NCBI RefSeq assembly: GCF_001418325.1
Contig: NZ_LIPN01000029.1
Span: forward strand, 1 to 64,000
DNA length: 64,000 nucleotides
Direction: 5' to 3'
DNA from: Streptomyces atriruber
Lineage (GTDB): Bacteria > Actinomycetota > Actinomycetes > Streptomycetales > Streptomycetaceae
In this document: positions 43,815 to 51,519 of the stretch, piece by piece
Layout: each line of letters begins with the position of its first letter
Position numbering within the stretch: position 1 is the stretch's first letter
Notes under the pieces: model-generated
Seen by the model: only the letters and a program-made list of their open reading frames with translations
Database searches by the model: none
Told to the model about the DNA's origin: nothing
Translations under genes and position numbers: made by a program

Positions 43815-44498
43815 TTGCCGCTCGCGCAGCCGCGCCGACCAGGGCGGCCCCCGGAGGATCTCTATCTGTGCAGCGGCAGGGACTCCCCTGTCCGCTGCGC
43901 CGACTGCGGGGGCTACCTTTCCGCCACCGTCCACCAGCGCGGCGCGGTGTACGAGGACGGCGAAGTCCGGCGCCACTACCGGGTGCTGAAGAGACCGGCC
44001 GGCGGGTGCGGCCGGACCGTGGCGGACCTGCGTGCACTGGACAGCGTGATCGGAGACCTGACCGTCCAGCGGCTCACCGACCCCCAGCAGGTGGCGATGA
44101 TCCGCAGGATCCAGGCCGAGCGCCGGGCGGCACGGGAACCCTACGCAGCCGAGATCGCGCGGCACGAGGAGACCAGAGCCTACTTTGACCAGCGGCTCGG
44201 CTCCGGCGCGATCACCACCGCCCAGCACGCTGCGGCAGTAGGAGAGGCGGACGCGGGGATTCTCGCCGCGCGGGCCGCCCTGGACGGCCTTGCCGCTGCC
44301 CCCGTGCCCGAACTGGACGAACAGGCGATGGCACGCATCGCCGCCGGATGGAGGAGCGCCACCTCAGCACAGAGATACCGCGATCTGCGCAGGGTGTGGC
44401 TGGGCTTCCAGATCTTTGTGACACCCGGATCATCCACCGAGACCGAGGAGCAGGTGCGCAAAAGGGTCTCCCGGCCTAAGCGGACCGGAGCCGCCTGA
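43815..44498 (+). CDS. Free-standing serine-integrase C-terminal domain protein
   Basis: A 227-aa protein aligning with only the C-terminal half of the integrase just upstream: GRPPEDLYLCSGRDSPVRCADCGGYL, a long coiled coil (residues about 85-160), and a final SSTETEEQVRKRVS. The resolvase catalytic domain is absent. One zinc-ribbon Cys is lost (YRVLK where the integrase has YACLK). The TTG start has a textbook GGGAGG site 5 bases upstream, so it looks expressed rather than decayed. Integrase coiled-coil domains govern synapsis, so it could modulate integration or excision; alternatively it is a relic. Confidence 0.7.
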   Translation: MPLAQPRRPGRPPEDLYLCSGRDSPVRCADCGGYLSATVHQRGAVYEDGEVRRHYRVLKRPAGGCGRTVADLRALDSVIGDLTVQRLTDPQQVAMIRRIQAERRAAREPYAAEIARHEETRAYFDQRLGSGAITTAQHAAAVGEADAGILAARAALDGLAAAPVPELDEQAMARIAAGWRSATSAQRYRDLRRVWLGFQIFVTPGSSTETEEQVRKRVSRPKRTGAA

Positions 44499-44631
44499 AC
44501 TCAGTGAGCCACTCGCCGATGCACTCCAGGGCTTCGACGGCATCGTGTCCCATGGGTGGAAGCTCCCGCACCATCTCGCGGGCCCACGCCTCGTCCTCTT
44601 CACGGTCGTCGTCTTCGTTCCCGGCGATCAC
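44476..44631 (-). CDS. Small acidic helical protein of unknown function
   Basis: A 51-aa protein (start VIAGNEDDDREEDEAWARE, read with Met) that is amphipathic and acidic, with a GTG start and an AGAGGGG site about 6 bases upstream. It overlaps the end of the convergent gene by 23 bases. Function unknown. Confidence 0.45.
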   Translation of the reverse strand: MIAGNEDDDREEDEAWAREMVRELPPMGHDAVEALECIGEWLTEFRRLRSA

Positions 44632-45431
44632 GGGCGCCCCTCTCGCTTGCTGGTGTCACTTCCAGGGGCGGCAGGGGCCAGGCCTTCCCTCGGATGCAGC
44701 TGCGCATCCCGTGCCCCGGGGTTCCATCGAAGGATACGGCCGTGCCGCGCCGTCTCCGGGGCTCGTGCGCTACGCCACGGCCACCCCCCTGGGGGCAGGC
44801 GGCCGTGGCGCGGCGCTTCGTTCTTTCGCTTGTGCTACCTAGAATTTGATCTCCGGCTGGGGCCTTCCGTCTGTTCACGGTGCCTGCGGGTTTCTTCAGC
44901 CGCGGTCGCAGCTCTACGAGGGTCCGGTCCTAGCGGTACCGGCTGACCCTGCCGGTGATTTCGTCCGGCTCGTGTATAGAAGACGATCAGCCCATGCTTT
45001 GCGGGTTTTAGCCGTCTGCCTCGGAGGCTGATCTTTTGTGGTCCACAGCCGGTGGAGGAATATTCCGGCGGCTGCTTGGTGCCCCATATTCCTCCACACG
45101 GCCCGGGTGTCAACGTGTCCTTCAATGTCCGATTCATGATTCCTTCGCCCTCCCTGGGCATCGATGGGCCGCAACGTCCGTAACATCTCGCCCGCCCGTC
45201 GTCCCCGGCGATCTCCGGCGCACACAGCTGGCATCCGGGCAGATGGCCAGCCACGTGCGCATACTGCACCGTCGCACCGCACACGGTGCGGAGTCAGGGG
45301 GTGCGATGGATATATCCGCGCCCGCCCTTCACGCGGGGTGTGAAACGGCGGGCAGGCTGAGGTGCATCTACGCCAAAGAGCCGTGCCCCCGCTCCCCCCG
45401 CAAGGGGAACAAGGACACGGCGGGCAGCGCG
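44632..45431. other. Prophage region without a confident gene
   Basis: About 800 bases of lower GC and mixed codon-third-position composition. On the minus strand two overlapping frames begin with good binding sites: an ATG at 45137 (100 codons, Arg-rich end) and an ATG at about 45094 in another frame (58 codons). Neither has protein-like codon use or known motifs. A strong hairpin lies at 45052-45097. This may be an RNA or control region of the phage. Confidence 0.5.
45052..45097. repeat. Perfect 12-bp inverted repeat (hairpin)
   Basis: GTGGAGGAATAT at 45052-45063 and ATATTCCTCCAC at 45086-45097 form a 12-bp stem with a 22-base loop. The arm contains a Shine-Dalgarno-like GGAGGA, so pairing could hide a ribosome binding site on the minus-strand transcript. 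Confidence 0.7.
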
Positions 45432-46094
45432 TCAGACAGAGGCCGTCCCGCCGCGCACGATCAGAGTCCCGATGTGATCCGCCTCCGGGGCGCCCAGCAC
45501 CATCGCCTCCGCGCTGGTGAATCCTGCCCGCAGCAGCAGCCGCTCCCATACCGCGGGCCGGTAGCTGTAGCGGTAGGTGAACACCGCCTTCCCGGCGAAG
45601 CCGCCCTTGTACATGCCCTGCGGCCCGTACGCCCCGGGGATCGCCGGGGGCTGGCTGAACACGAACACCCCGCCGGGGTGCAGCCGTTCACGGACCAGCG
45701 GGAACAGGCGGGACGGGTCGGCGAACCAGGCCGCACCGAAGATCGAGTACACGGCGTCGTACATGCGGGTGTCCTCGCGCAGGAAGTCGAGCGCCTCCCC
45801 GCACCCGAATTCCGCGCCCGTGTCCGCCCACCGCTCGCCTGTCTTCTTGACCATGACCGGGGAGAGGTCGATGCCGCGGGCAGCGACGCCCCGCCCCGCA
45901 AGGTACGCCAGGGCGCGGCCGGTGCCGCATCCGATCTCCAGCACGCTGGCCGGATCACCGAGCAGTTCGGGGCCGGGTCCGTGTCCCTGGTACTGCGTCC
46001 AGTTGAAGACCGGTTCCATGCCGTCCTTGAGCGCGGACTCCGCGTACTGGTCCCAGAGTTCGGTCTCTGCGGCGATGTCGTGAGGTACGGGCAC
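45432..46094 (-). CDS. Class I SAM-dependent methyltransferase
   Basis: A 220-aa Rossmann methyltransferase. Motif I VLEIGCGTGRALAYLAGRG is near residues 50-68, followed by GIDLSPVMV and an acidic motif II region. The substrate could be a small molecule, protein or nucleic acid; no DNA-methylase NPPY motif is present. The GTG at 46094 has a GAAGGA site. It ends a five-gene minus-strand group but is separated from the fourth gene by a hairpin. Confidence 0.85.
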   Translation of the reverse strand: MPVPHDIAAETELWDQYAESALKDGMEPVFNWTQYQGHGPGPELLGDPASVLEIGCGTGRALAYLAGRGVAARGIDLSPVMVKKTGERWADTGAEFGCGEALDFLREDTRMYDAVYSIFGAAWFADPSRLFPLVRERLHPGGVFVFSQPPAIPGAYGPQGMYKGGFAGKAVFTYRYSYRPAVWERLLLRAGFTSAEAMVLGAPEADHIGTLIVRGGTASV

Positions 46095-46119
46095 TGCGTT
46101 CCTTCGTCAGTGGCGGTGA

Positions 46120-46151
46120 GCCCGCCCCCACTCGGGGGCGTGGGGGCGGGC
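46120..46151 (-). terminator. Strong hairpin between the methyltransferase and the upstream gene
   Basis: GCCCGCCCCCAC and GTGGGGGCGGGC form a perfect 12-bp GC stem with an 8-base loop. It lies between the stop at 46163 and the methyltransferase start, so it can attenuate readthrough. Confidence 0.75.
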
Positions 46152-46162
46152 GTCCTGGGCCG

Positions 46163-46672
46163 TCAGTGGCTGTCGGGGACCTTGTCGTCGCACGGCGAGC
46201 AGTTGGCGCCGTCCACGGCCCACAGCCCCCCGCTGGGCTCGAAGCCCTGGCCGCGGATCACGTCCACGGTGCGCAGTACCAGCCCGTCGGTGCGGCGCTC
46301 CACCAGCGGGGCGTGGTGCTTGTAGGCGCCGCTGTTGTAGACATGGCAGAACGCGAAGTACACGGGCGAGTCCAGGATGATCTGGTGCACACCCAAGTCG
46401 ACGATCTCGCCTACGCCGATGTGCAGGTCGGGGCGCTCCATGGCGGTGACCAGATACATCACGGCGTTGCCCAGGATCTCCTCGGCCCATTGGCGGGTCA
46501 GCATGTTGTCGCGCATCAGCAGCGCGACCTCACGGTCCCACAGGTCACCCTCGTTGCCGGGCGCATCGAAGACGTTGTACGTGCACTCCTTCACGTGAGG
46601 GTGCACCGCGTTCAGCAGCTCTCGCGGATCCCTGCTCGCGATGGCGAGCGGAGGCTCTTCCAGAATGGTCAT
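46163..46672 (-). CDS. Glycine-rich-domain-protein-like (GRDP) family protein
   Basis: A 169-aa protein whose C-terminal half follows a pattern seen in actinobacterial GRDP-like proteins: VDLGVHQIILDSPVYFAFC then YKHHAP. These are small soluble proteins often beside XRE regulators and methyltransferases; biochemical function is unknown. Its ATG overlaps the stop of the preceding gene (ATGA). Confidence 0.6.
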   Translation of the reverse strand: MTILEEPPLAIASRDPRELLNAVHPHVKECTYNVFDAPGNEGDLWDREVALLMRDNMLTRQWAEEILGNAVMYLVTAMERPDLHIGVGEIVDLGVHQIILDSPVYFAFCHVYNSGAYKHHAPLVERRTDGLVLRTVDVIRGQGFEPSGGLWAVDGANCSPCDDKVPDSH

Positions 46673-46896
46673 GCTTCCTTGCCCTTCTTGAGGGGGACGT
46701 CAGGACTGCGGGGCACCTTCGGTCTGCCGCCGTGCTTGCACCCGTGCGCGCAGCGCCGGATGAAGAGAGGCGGTTCGAAGTCGGGGCGCTTGCCCGGCGC
46801 GTACACGGGGATATCGTCGCCGGGGCAGAGGCTGCACATGCCGAGCTGGCATTCCGGGGAGAGGTCTTCCGTCCTGAGGGGGCGCGCAGCGGTCAT
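46669..46896 (-). CDS. Small Cys-rich, probable zinc-binding protein
   Basis: A 75-aa protein with five Cys and a His in CQLGMCSLCPGD and RRCAHGCKHGG, a layout able to bind zinc. The start at 46896 overlaps the previous stop, and the stop overlaps the next ATG, so it is tightly coupled on both sides. Function unknown. Confidence 0.6.
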   Translation of the reverse strand: MTAARPLRTEDLSPECQLGMCSLCPGDDIPVYAPGKRPDFEPPLFIRRCAHGCKHGGRPKVPRSPDVPLKKGKEA

Positions 46897-47084
46897 GGCG
46901 TCGTCACCGCCCGGCGGATCTCGGACTCTGCGGCGGGCCGGACGCGAGCAGGGTCGGCGTCCCACTCGCGTCCGCCCCCTGGAGGACGGAGCTGGAGATA
47001 GGGCCCCTCGTGGCCCATCACCTGCCCGAGCCTCTGCCGCGCTTCGTCGACGGCCAGGTCGCCGGTCTTCACGTCATCAGCCAT
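46893..47084 (-). CDS. Small protein of unknown function
   Basis: A 63-aa charged protein (MADDVKTGDLAVDEARQRLG at its start) overlapping its upstream neighbour by 8 bases and its downstream one by 4. No motif is recognised; the overlaps support real coding. Confidence 0.55.
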   Translation of the reverse strand: MADDVKTGDLAVDEARQRLGQVMGHEGPYLQLRPPGGGREWDADPARVRPAAESEIRRAVTTP

Positions 47085-47286
47085 CGCGGCCTCCTCGCCG
47101 GATCGTCTCTGCCAGCCGCATGGCCACTTCCGCGCGGACGCCCCCGAGCTGGATCAGTCCGAGGTTCGGCGATGCGGAGTCGACCCTGAGGGAGGGCAGG
47201 ACGATCCCCGCCTGCTCAAGTGCCTGCATCAGCACTTCGGTTGCCGCATGCGGATCTACTTCTCGCGGCTTGCGCGTAGTGGCCAT
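47077..47286 (-). CDS. Small protein of unknown function, first of the operon
   Basis: A 69-aa helical protein (MATTRKPREVDPHAATEVL at its start) leading the minus-strand group. It faces the DUF6879 gene across 171 bases that hold three ATGCGCG motifs. Function unknown. Confidence 0.55.
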   Translation of the reverse strand: MATTRKPREVDPHAATEVLMQALEQAGIVLPSLRVDSASPNLGLIQLGGVRAEVAMRLAETIRRGGRDG

Positions 47287-47329
47287 GACCAGGACGTTAG
47301 AGATGCCGGAGGGGCGGCCGCGAGGCGCT

Positions 47330-47377
47330 ATGCGCGATTATGCGCGGGAGTTGGCCGAAAATGCGGCAGCATGCGCG
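47330..47377. promoter_or_regulatory. Repeated ATGCGCG motifs in the divergent promoter region
   Basis: ATGCGCG occurs at 47330-47336, 47340-47346 and 47371-47377 between the divergent operons. The first two are 10 bases apart, one helical turn, as expected for cooperative binding by a regulator such as the XRE protein encoded nearby. Confidence 0.5.
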
Positions 47378-47457
47378 CCACTTCGGCGGGACGCTGTACC
47401 GCAGAGTGCCGGGCGCGGAGATGCTGCACAGATCACGTCCGACGAGAGGACACGATC

Positions 47458-48210
47458 ATGAGGCGTCTGCGCTTCAACGGCACGGGCAGCGGCGTCAACG
47501 GCTGCCCCGCGATCCACCAGGACACCGGCACCGGCGAGATCATCGTCCACGGACCGCCGCTGACCGACCCGGAAGACATTGCCCAGCTCCGGCACCTCGG
47601 AGCAGGAGAGACCGCGATCGTTGTGCCACCGGAGCTGCTGGTGGACTTCGGCCCGAAGGAGGTTCAGCGCGTGCCCGACATCATCAGCCTCGCCGAGTTC
47701 GACCGGCTGTTCACGCAGTTCGAGCACACCGCGTGGCGGCTGGAGACACGGCGGCGGTACGCGAGCGACGAGGTCACGGACACGTACCGGCAGTTCCTCG
47801 CCGGGAGCCCCGTCGACTGGACCGGCGTCGATGCCGCGTGGTGCCAGGAGCGGCGCGAGCAGGTGGCGCTGGGCAAGACCTTCGGCCGCGTCCGGATCAT
47901 CGACCAGCCGCCGACGCCGGGGCAGCTCTACCTGCTCGACAACGCGAGGCGGAACAGCGCGGTCGGCGAGGACATCCGCAGTCTGCAGCGCGGCGACGCC
48001 GAGCGGCTGCGTCTGCCCGCGGAGGACTTCTGGATCTTCGACTCACGGCTGGTCGCCCTGCTCGGCTTCGACGATGACGACCAGCTCGTGAACGTGGAGC
48101 TGATCACCGAACCGGTGGCAGTGAACCGGTATGCCCAGGCCCGGGACGCGGCCATGCACTACGCCGTCCCGTACCAGGACGCCGTCGCCCGCACGGGCGC
48201 GGCCGACTAG
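47458..48210 (+). CDS. DUF6879 family protein
   Basis: A 250-aa protein. The first 75 residues form a short domain of unknown type (GCPAIHQDTGTGEIIVHG). The rest has the DUF6879 pattern: FDRLFTQFEHTAWRLETR, then YLLDNARRNS and FDSRLVALL. DUF6879 genes in Streptomyces usually sit next to WhiJ-like XRE regulators, as here, and are presumed functional partners. The ATG has a GAGAGGA site 7 bases upstream. Confidence 0.75.
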   Translation: MRRLRFNGTGSGVNGCPAIHQDTGTGEIIVHGPPLTDPEDIAQLRHLGAGETAIVVPPELLVDFGPKEVQRVPDIISLAEFDRLFTQFEHTAWRLETRRRYASDEVTDTYRQFLAGSPVDWTGVDAAWCQERREQVALGKTFGRVRIIDQPPTPGQLYLLDNARRNSAVGEDIRSLQRGDAERLRLPAEDFWIFDSRLVALLGFDDDDQLVNVELITEPVAVNRYAQARDAAMHYAVPYQDAVARTGAAD

Positions 48211-48223
48211 CGAGAGTGATGCG

Positions 48224-49075
48224 GTGAGCACCGACTACCAGCAGGCAAGGGAAACCCTCGGGCTGCGGCTGAGGGAACTGAGAATCAACGCCCCTGGTGG
48301 TCGGCTCACCGGCACCGAACTGGCCGTGCGCACGGGCTGGGCACAGTCGAAAATCAGCCGCCTGGAGCGCGGCCAGCAGACGGCCACCCAGGAAGACCTG
48401 GAAGCCTTCGCCAAGGAGACGGGCCAGCCGGAAGCCGCCGACGAGCTGAAGGGCATGCTGCGCGGCATAGAGTCCCAGATCCGCCCGTGGCGCCGCCAGC
48501 TGGCCGGCGGGCACCGCGCCGTACAGAACGCCCACAACGCGGAGCACGCGAGCGCAAGTCTCTTCCGCGGGTGGGAGCCCGCCATGGTCATGGGCATCCT
48601 GCAGACCCCCGACTACGCCCGCGCGATCTTCAACCGGTACGCAGAACTCCAGGGGACACCCCGCGACGCGGACGCCGCCGTCCGCTCGCGCGTGAAGCGG
48701 CAGGAGGCGCTGTACGACTCCACCAAGCGCTTTCACATCATCATGTGGGAGGCGGCGCTGCGCGCACTGGTCTGCCCGCCCTCCGTGCTCGCCGCGCAGC
48801 TCGACCGTCTGGCCGGTGCCGTCGGGCTCGACACGGTCGAGCTCGGGATCATCCCGTTCTCCGCATCACTCAAGATCCCGGCAAGCACGGCCTTCTGGGT
48901 GTACGACGACCGACGCGTGATCGTGGAGACCTGGCACGCGGAGCTCTGGATCGACGAACCCGTCAACGTCCGCACCTACTTGCGCACCTGGGCAACCCTG
49001 CGCGAGTCCGCGGTCTACGGCGCCGACGCGCACAACATCATCAACGCGTCGCGGCGGGCGCTCACCGCGCGCTGA
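48224..49075 (+). CDS. WhiJ-like XRE regulator with DUF5753 domain
   Basis: A 283-aa regulator. The N-terminal helix-turn-helix spans residues 8-65 (LAVRTGWAQSKISRLERG), and the C-terminal DUF5753 domain is typical of the large Streptomyces WhiJ/BldB-associated family. The GTG at 48224 has a GAGAG site. It follows the DUF6879 gene by 13 bases. In free-living genomes such proteins regulate development; in this prophage it may control lysogeny or the divergent five-gene group. Confidence 0.85.
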   Translation: MSTDYQQARETLGLRLRELRINAPGGRLTGTELAVRTGWAQSKISRLERGQQTATQEDLEAFAKETGQPEAADELKGMLRGIESQIRPWRRQLAGGHRAVQNAHNAEHASASLFRGWEPAMVMGILQTPDYARAIFNRYAELQGTPRDADAAVRSRVKRQEALYDSTKRFHIIMWEAALRALVCPPSVLAAQLDRLAGAVGLDTVELGIIPFSASLKIPASTAFWVYDDRRVIVETWHAELWIDEPVNVRTYLRTWATLRESAVYGADAHNIINASRRALTAR

Positions 49076-49172
49076 TCATTCCCGCGACGGGCGGGGCGCA
49101 CGTCGGCCTGCTCCGAGTGCATGGGCCACCGGCCAGGGACTGAGTACCGTCAGTGCCAGGGAGGGGGACGCC

Positions 49173-49382
49173 ATGGTGACGTTCGACCCGGACAGGAAGA
49201 AGACCAAGCGCACGATCTGGCGGCGGATGTTCGGCATGAACCCCGCGGCCGACATCCGCCGCGCGCGGATGGATCACCGCGACGCGGCGGCATCGATCAA
49301 CGGGAACAAGGCCAGGATCAAGAAGGCACGCAGCGACCGGGCCTACATCAAGCAGCTCAAGAAGGACGGCACGCTGAAGTAG
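49173..49382 (+). CDS. Small basic protein of unknown function
   Basis: A 69-aa Lys/Arg-rich helical protein with a GGGAGGGGG binding site just upstream of the ATG. Its basic character suggests nucleic-acid contact. A terminator follows 17 bases after its stop. Confidence 0.6.
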   Translation: MVTFDPDRKKTKRTIWRRMFGMNPAADIRRARMDHRDAAASINGNKARIKKARSDRAYIKQLKKDGTLK

Positions 49383-49398
49383 GCGGGCATACGAAAGG

Positions 49399-49425
49399 GC
49401 CCCCGGCCGCTACCGGGCCGGGGGC
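49399..49425. terminator. Bidirectional hairpin terminator
   Basis: GCCCCCGGCC and GGCCGGGGGC form a perfect 10-bp stem around a 7-base loop between convergent genes. Its right arm overlaps the last codons of the RHH gene. Confidence 0.8.
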
Positions 49426-49637
49426 TTCGCGTCGCCGGGACGCTCGGGGAGGCTGGCGCCGGGCAGCCCGGCATACCAGGCCCACAGCGCTTCGGTGACC
49501 TTCGAGCGGTTGGAGTCCGCCGCAGCGGCGGCAGCGTCGACGGCGGCCTTCACCCCGGGCGCGACGCGCACCGAAGCCACCTCCCCGCTTCCCGTCGCGG
49601 GGCGTCCGCGCCTCTTGGGCCCCTCCTTTTGTGTCAT
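49410..49637 (-). CDS. Ribbon-helix-helix-like DNA-binding protein
   Basis: A 75-aa protein with a basic arm (KRRGRPATGSG), a beta strand VASVRVAP and two helices ending SNRSKVTEALWAWY, the arrangement of CopG/Arc-type dimers. It is divergent from the next operon across a region with repeated ATACAGAAAA elements, which it probably binds. A role in the lysogeny switch is possible. Confidence 0.65.
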   Translation of the reverse strand: MTQKEGPKRRGRPATGSGEVASVRVAPGVKAAVDAAAAAADSNRSKVTEALWAWYAGLPGASLPERPGDAKPPAR

Positions 49638-49706
49638 ACAGAAAATCATGACGCACGTCCTTGACGGCGGCAAGGCCCCGCAGGATTCTCGTAATACAGA
49701 AAAGGA
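49636..49706. promoter_or_regulatory. Divergent control region with repeated ATACAGAAAA
   Basis: ATACAGAAAA occurs at 49636-49645 and again at about 49695-49704 in the same orientation, both in AT-rich context between the RHH gene and the 49731 gene. A TTGACG -35-like hexamer lies at 49663-49668. The repeats are good candidates for RHH operator sites. Confidence 0.6.
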
Positions 49707-49730
49707 AAGCGCCGGAACCGGGGAGAGACC

Positions 49731-50015
49731 ATGACATCGCCTGCGATACAGGCCCTGCGCGCCCAGGGCAAAGCCGCCGGACTGCCGCGTCTGTACTGGT
49801 CCACCACGTGCGGAGGCGCCGCTTTCGGCCAGGCCGACACCGACGATCCGGCGTTGGAGCGCGCGGCGTTCGAGCAGTGGGCCGATCACCTCGGTGCCCG
49901 GCGGTGGCGCGAGACCAGGAGCGGCGAGTACTTGCTGCTTCGCGCCACCGTCACAGCGGACGGCGAAGAGGGTCCGAGCGTGGTGCTCGCGGCCAATGTC
50001 TACTCACCCGAATAG
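49731..50015 (+). CDS. Small protein of unknown function
   Basis: A 94-aa acidic protein with a GGGAGAG site just upstream. It shows alternating strand/helix character (EYLLLRATVTADGEEG) and one Cys. No family is recognised. It is probably co-transcribed with the zinc-finger-like gene 9 bases downstream. Confidence 0.6.
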   Translation: MTSPAIQALRAQGKAAGLPRLYWSTTCGGAAFGQADTDDPALERAAFEQWADHLGARRWRETRSGEYLLLRATVTADGEEGPSVVLAANVYSPE

Positions 50016-50024
50016 GGAAGATCA

Positions 50025-50393
50025 ATGAGCGAGCCCCGCTATGCATGCCGCCAGTGCGGTACGTGGATCTGCTCAGAATGCGGCGGGCAGCGATCGAGCA
50101 CAGACGTCAGGTACGTCAACTACCCTTGCGGCCGTTGTCGAGGCCGCATCGGCGCACTCATTCCAACCATGCACACAGCCAAGATGCATGCCAAGCACAG
50201 CAGCGGCCCACTGCCGACGGCGTATCCCTACGGTGAGCACCCCCCGGCGGAAGAATGGGCTCCAGGCTTCGGCAGCCGGGAAGTCCCACAGCCTCATTAC
50301 CGAGGCGTGCCTGTCCCAGACGCCGCCCACCTGGATATTGAATCGTTCAGGTGTGGCGTGGACGCGGCACTCAGCCGCCACGCGCAGCCGTAA
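50025..50393 (+). CDS. Small zinc-finger-like protein
   Basis: A 122-aa protein whose N-terminal third carries six Cys in pairs (CRQCGTWICSECGG, then CGRCRG), able to bind one or two zinc ions. A long Pro/Gly/His-rich tail follows. The ATG has a GGGAAG site. Probably a phage early gene; function unknown. Confidence 0.6.
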   Translation: MSEPRYACRQCGTWICSECGGQRSSTDVRYVNYPCGRCRGRIGALIPTMHTAKMHAKHSSGPLPTAYPYGEHPPAEEWAPGFGSREVPQPHYRGVPVPDAAHLDIESFRCGVDAALSRHAQP

Positions 50394-50406
50394 CCCCACG
50401 CAAAAG

Positions 50407-50438
50407 AAGCCCCCTCCGCCCGAAGGCAGAGGGGGCTT
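50407..50438. terminator. Bidirectional terminator between early and lysis genes
   Basis: AAGCCCCCTCCGCC pairs with GGCAGAGGGGGCTT over 14 bp with one mismatch around a 4-base loop. It separates the plus-strand early genes from the minus-strand late genes. Confidence 0.85.
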
Positions 50439-50537
50439 GCTGCTGTGCTGGATCACCTCACGGCGGACCGCTTGGCCGCGGCGACGAAGGCCGACCAGGC
50501 GGCGGGACCGACGGGCAGAACGCCCGAGTCATGGACA

Positions 50538-50765
50538 TCAGTCCACGGCGGACACGCGCGGCGAGTGCTTCGCCGCCCAGCCGGACACGAAAGTGACGGC
50601 CGCGGGGATCAGGGCGAGCGCGAACGGGGCGATGCCGGTCGGCAGGAAACCGATCAGGCGGTCATCGCTCTGCACGGCGGTGAGTACGGCCAGCAGGCCG
50701 GTGCTGGCCAGGTAGGCGGCAACAGTGGCGAAGGTGACTTTGTTCTCTACAGACGCGGTGGCCAT
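50538..50765 (-). CDS. Holin
   Basis: A 75-aa protein with two membrane helices (TFATVAAYLASTGLLAVLTAV and LPTGIAPFALALIPAAVTFV) joined by a short charged loop, plus a cytosolic tail. It lies immediately downstream of the endolysin. This is the usual holin layout in Streptomyces phages; it would open the membrane to time lysis. Confidence 0.8.
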   Translation of the reverse strand: MATASVENKVTFATVAAYLASTGLLAVLTAVQSDDRLIGFLPTGIAPFALALIPAAVTFVSGWAAKHSPRVSAVD

Positions 50766-50772
50766 GACTGCC

Positions 50773-51519
50773 TCACTTCTTGGGGATCTTCAGTTCCTGA
50801 CCGGGATAGATCCGGAAAGGCGTCCTGATGCTGTTGGCCCTCGCGATGCTCAGCCACGGCACACCGACCAGAGCGCCGATGCTGGAGAGCGTCTCGCCGA
50901 CCCGCACCGTGTGCGTCGCCGGCTTCGGCGCCAGCCGGCGCCCGACCCGCTCGCGCATCCCGCCCATGGTGAAACCCCTGGGATCTACCTTCCCCGGCTG
51001 CCACTCCAGGTGACCGATGACGGAACGTTCGCTCCAGCCGTGCGCCCGGCACAGTGCCGCCGACACGCGTTCGATCGCAAGCAGCTGGGCCTCGGGCCAG
51101 GGGTCGCGGCCGTCGCCCAGGTTCTCGCACTCGAAGCCGTAGAAGGCGCGGTTGCCGTCCGTGTTCGCCTCGTTGTCGGGCGGCAGCGCCGTCTCCGCTA
51201 TGACCGCCTGAAGGACATCGTCGTCCCCGAGTCCGGCGTGGTTGACGCGGCCGTAGCCGACCAGATGGACGCGGCCGTCCTTTGCGATCATCCCGTGGCA
51301 CAGCGGACCGGGCAGGCTCTCGTACCCGCTGCGGACGATGCGTACTGTCCGGGCTGTACCGGACGTCACCGTGTGGTGGATCATCACGCCGTGGACCGGG
51401 CCCCATGGGCCGTGGCCGGCGCGGTTGTGCGTCTGCCAGCCGCCGACCTGGACGATGCGGACGCCCTCGCCCTTCAGCGTCTCAAGAAAGCGGGGGGCAG
51501 ACAGAGGGAGAGACATCAT
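50773..51519 (-). CDS. Endolysin: N-acetylmuramoyl-L-alanine amidase with LysM
   Basis: A 248-aa lytic enzyme. The amidase_2 domain has the zinc ligands in VMIHHTV near residue 47 and VNHAGLG, with a later HLEW. A C-terminal LysM (TVRVGETLSSIGALVGVPW to the end) binds peptidoglycan. No signal peptide, so it relies on the holin. The ATG overlaps the preceding stop (TAATG). Confidence 0.9.
   Translation of the reverse strand: MMSLPLSAPRFLETLKGEGVRIVQVGGWQTHNRAGHGPWGPVHGVMIHHTVTSGTARTVRIVRSGYESLPGPLCHGMIAKDGRVHLVGYGRVNHAGLGDDDVLQAVIAETALPPDNEANTDGNRAFYGFECENLGDGRDPWPEAQLLAIERVSAALCRAHGWSERSVIGHLEWQPGKVDPRGFTMGGMRERVGRRLAPKPATHTVRVGETLSSIGALVGVPWLSIARANSIRTPFRIYPGQELKIPKK

Noticed and set aside
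45036..46325. Long plus-strand frame antisense to the methyltransferase
   Set aside because: The methyltransferase on the other strand has clear SAM motifs; the antisense frame is a GC-rich shadow.
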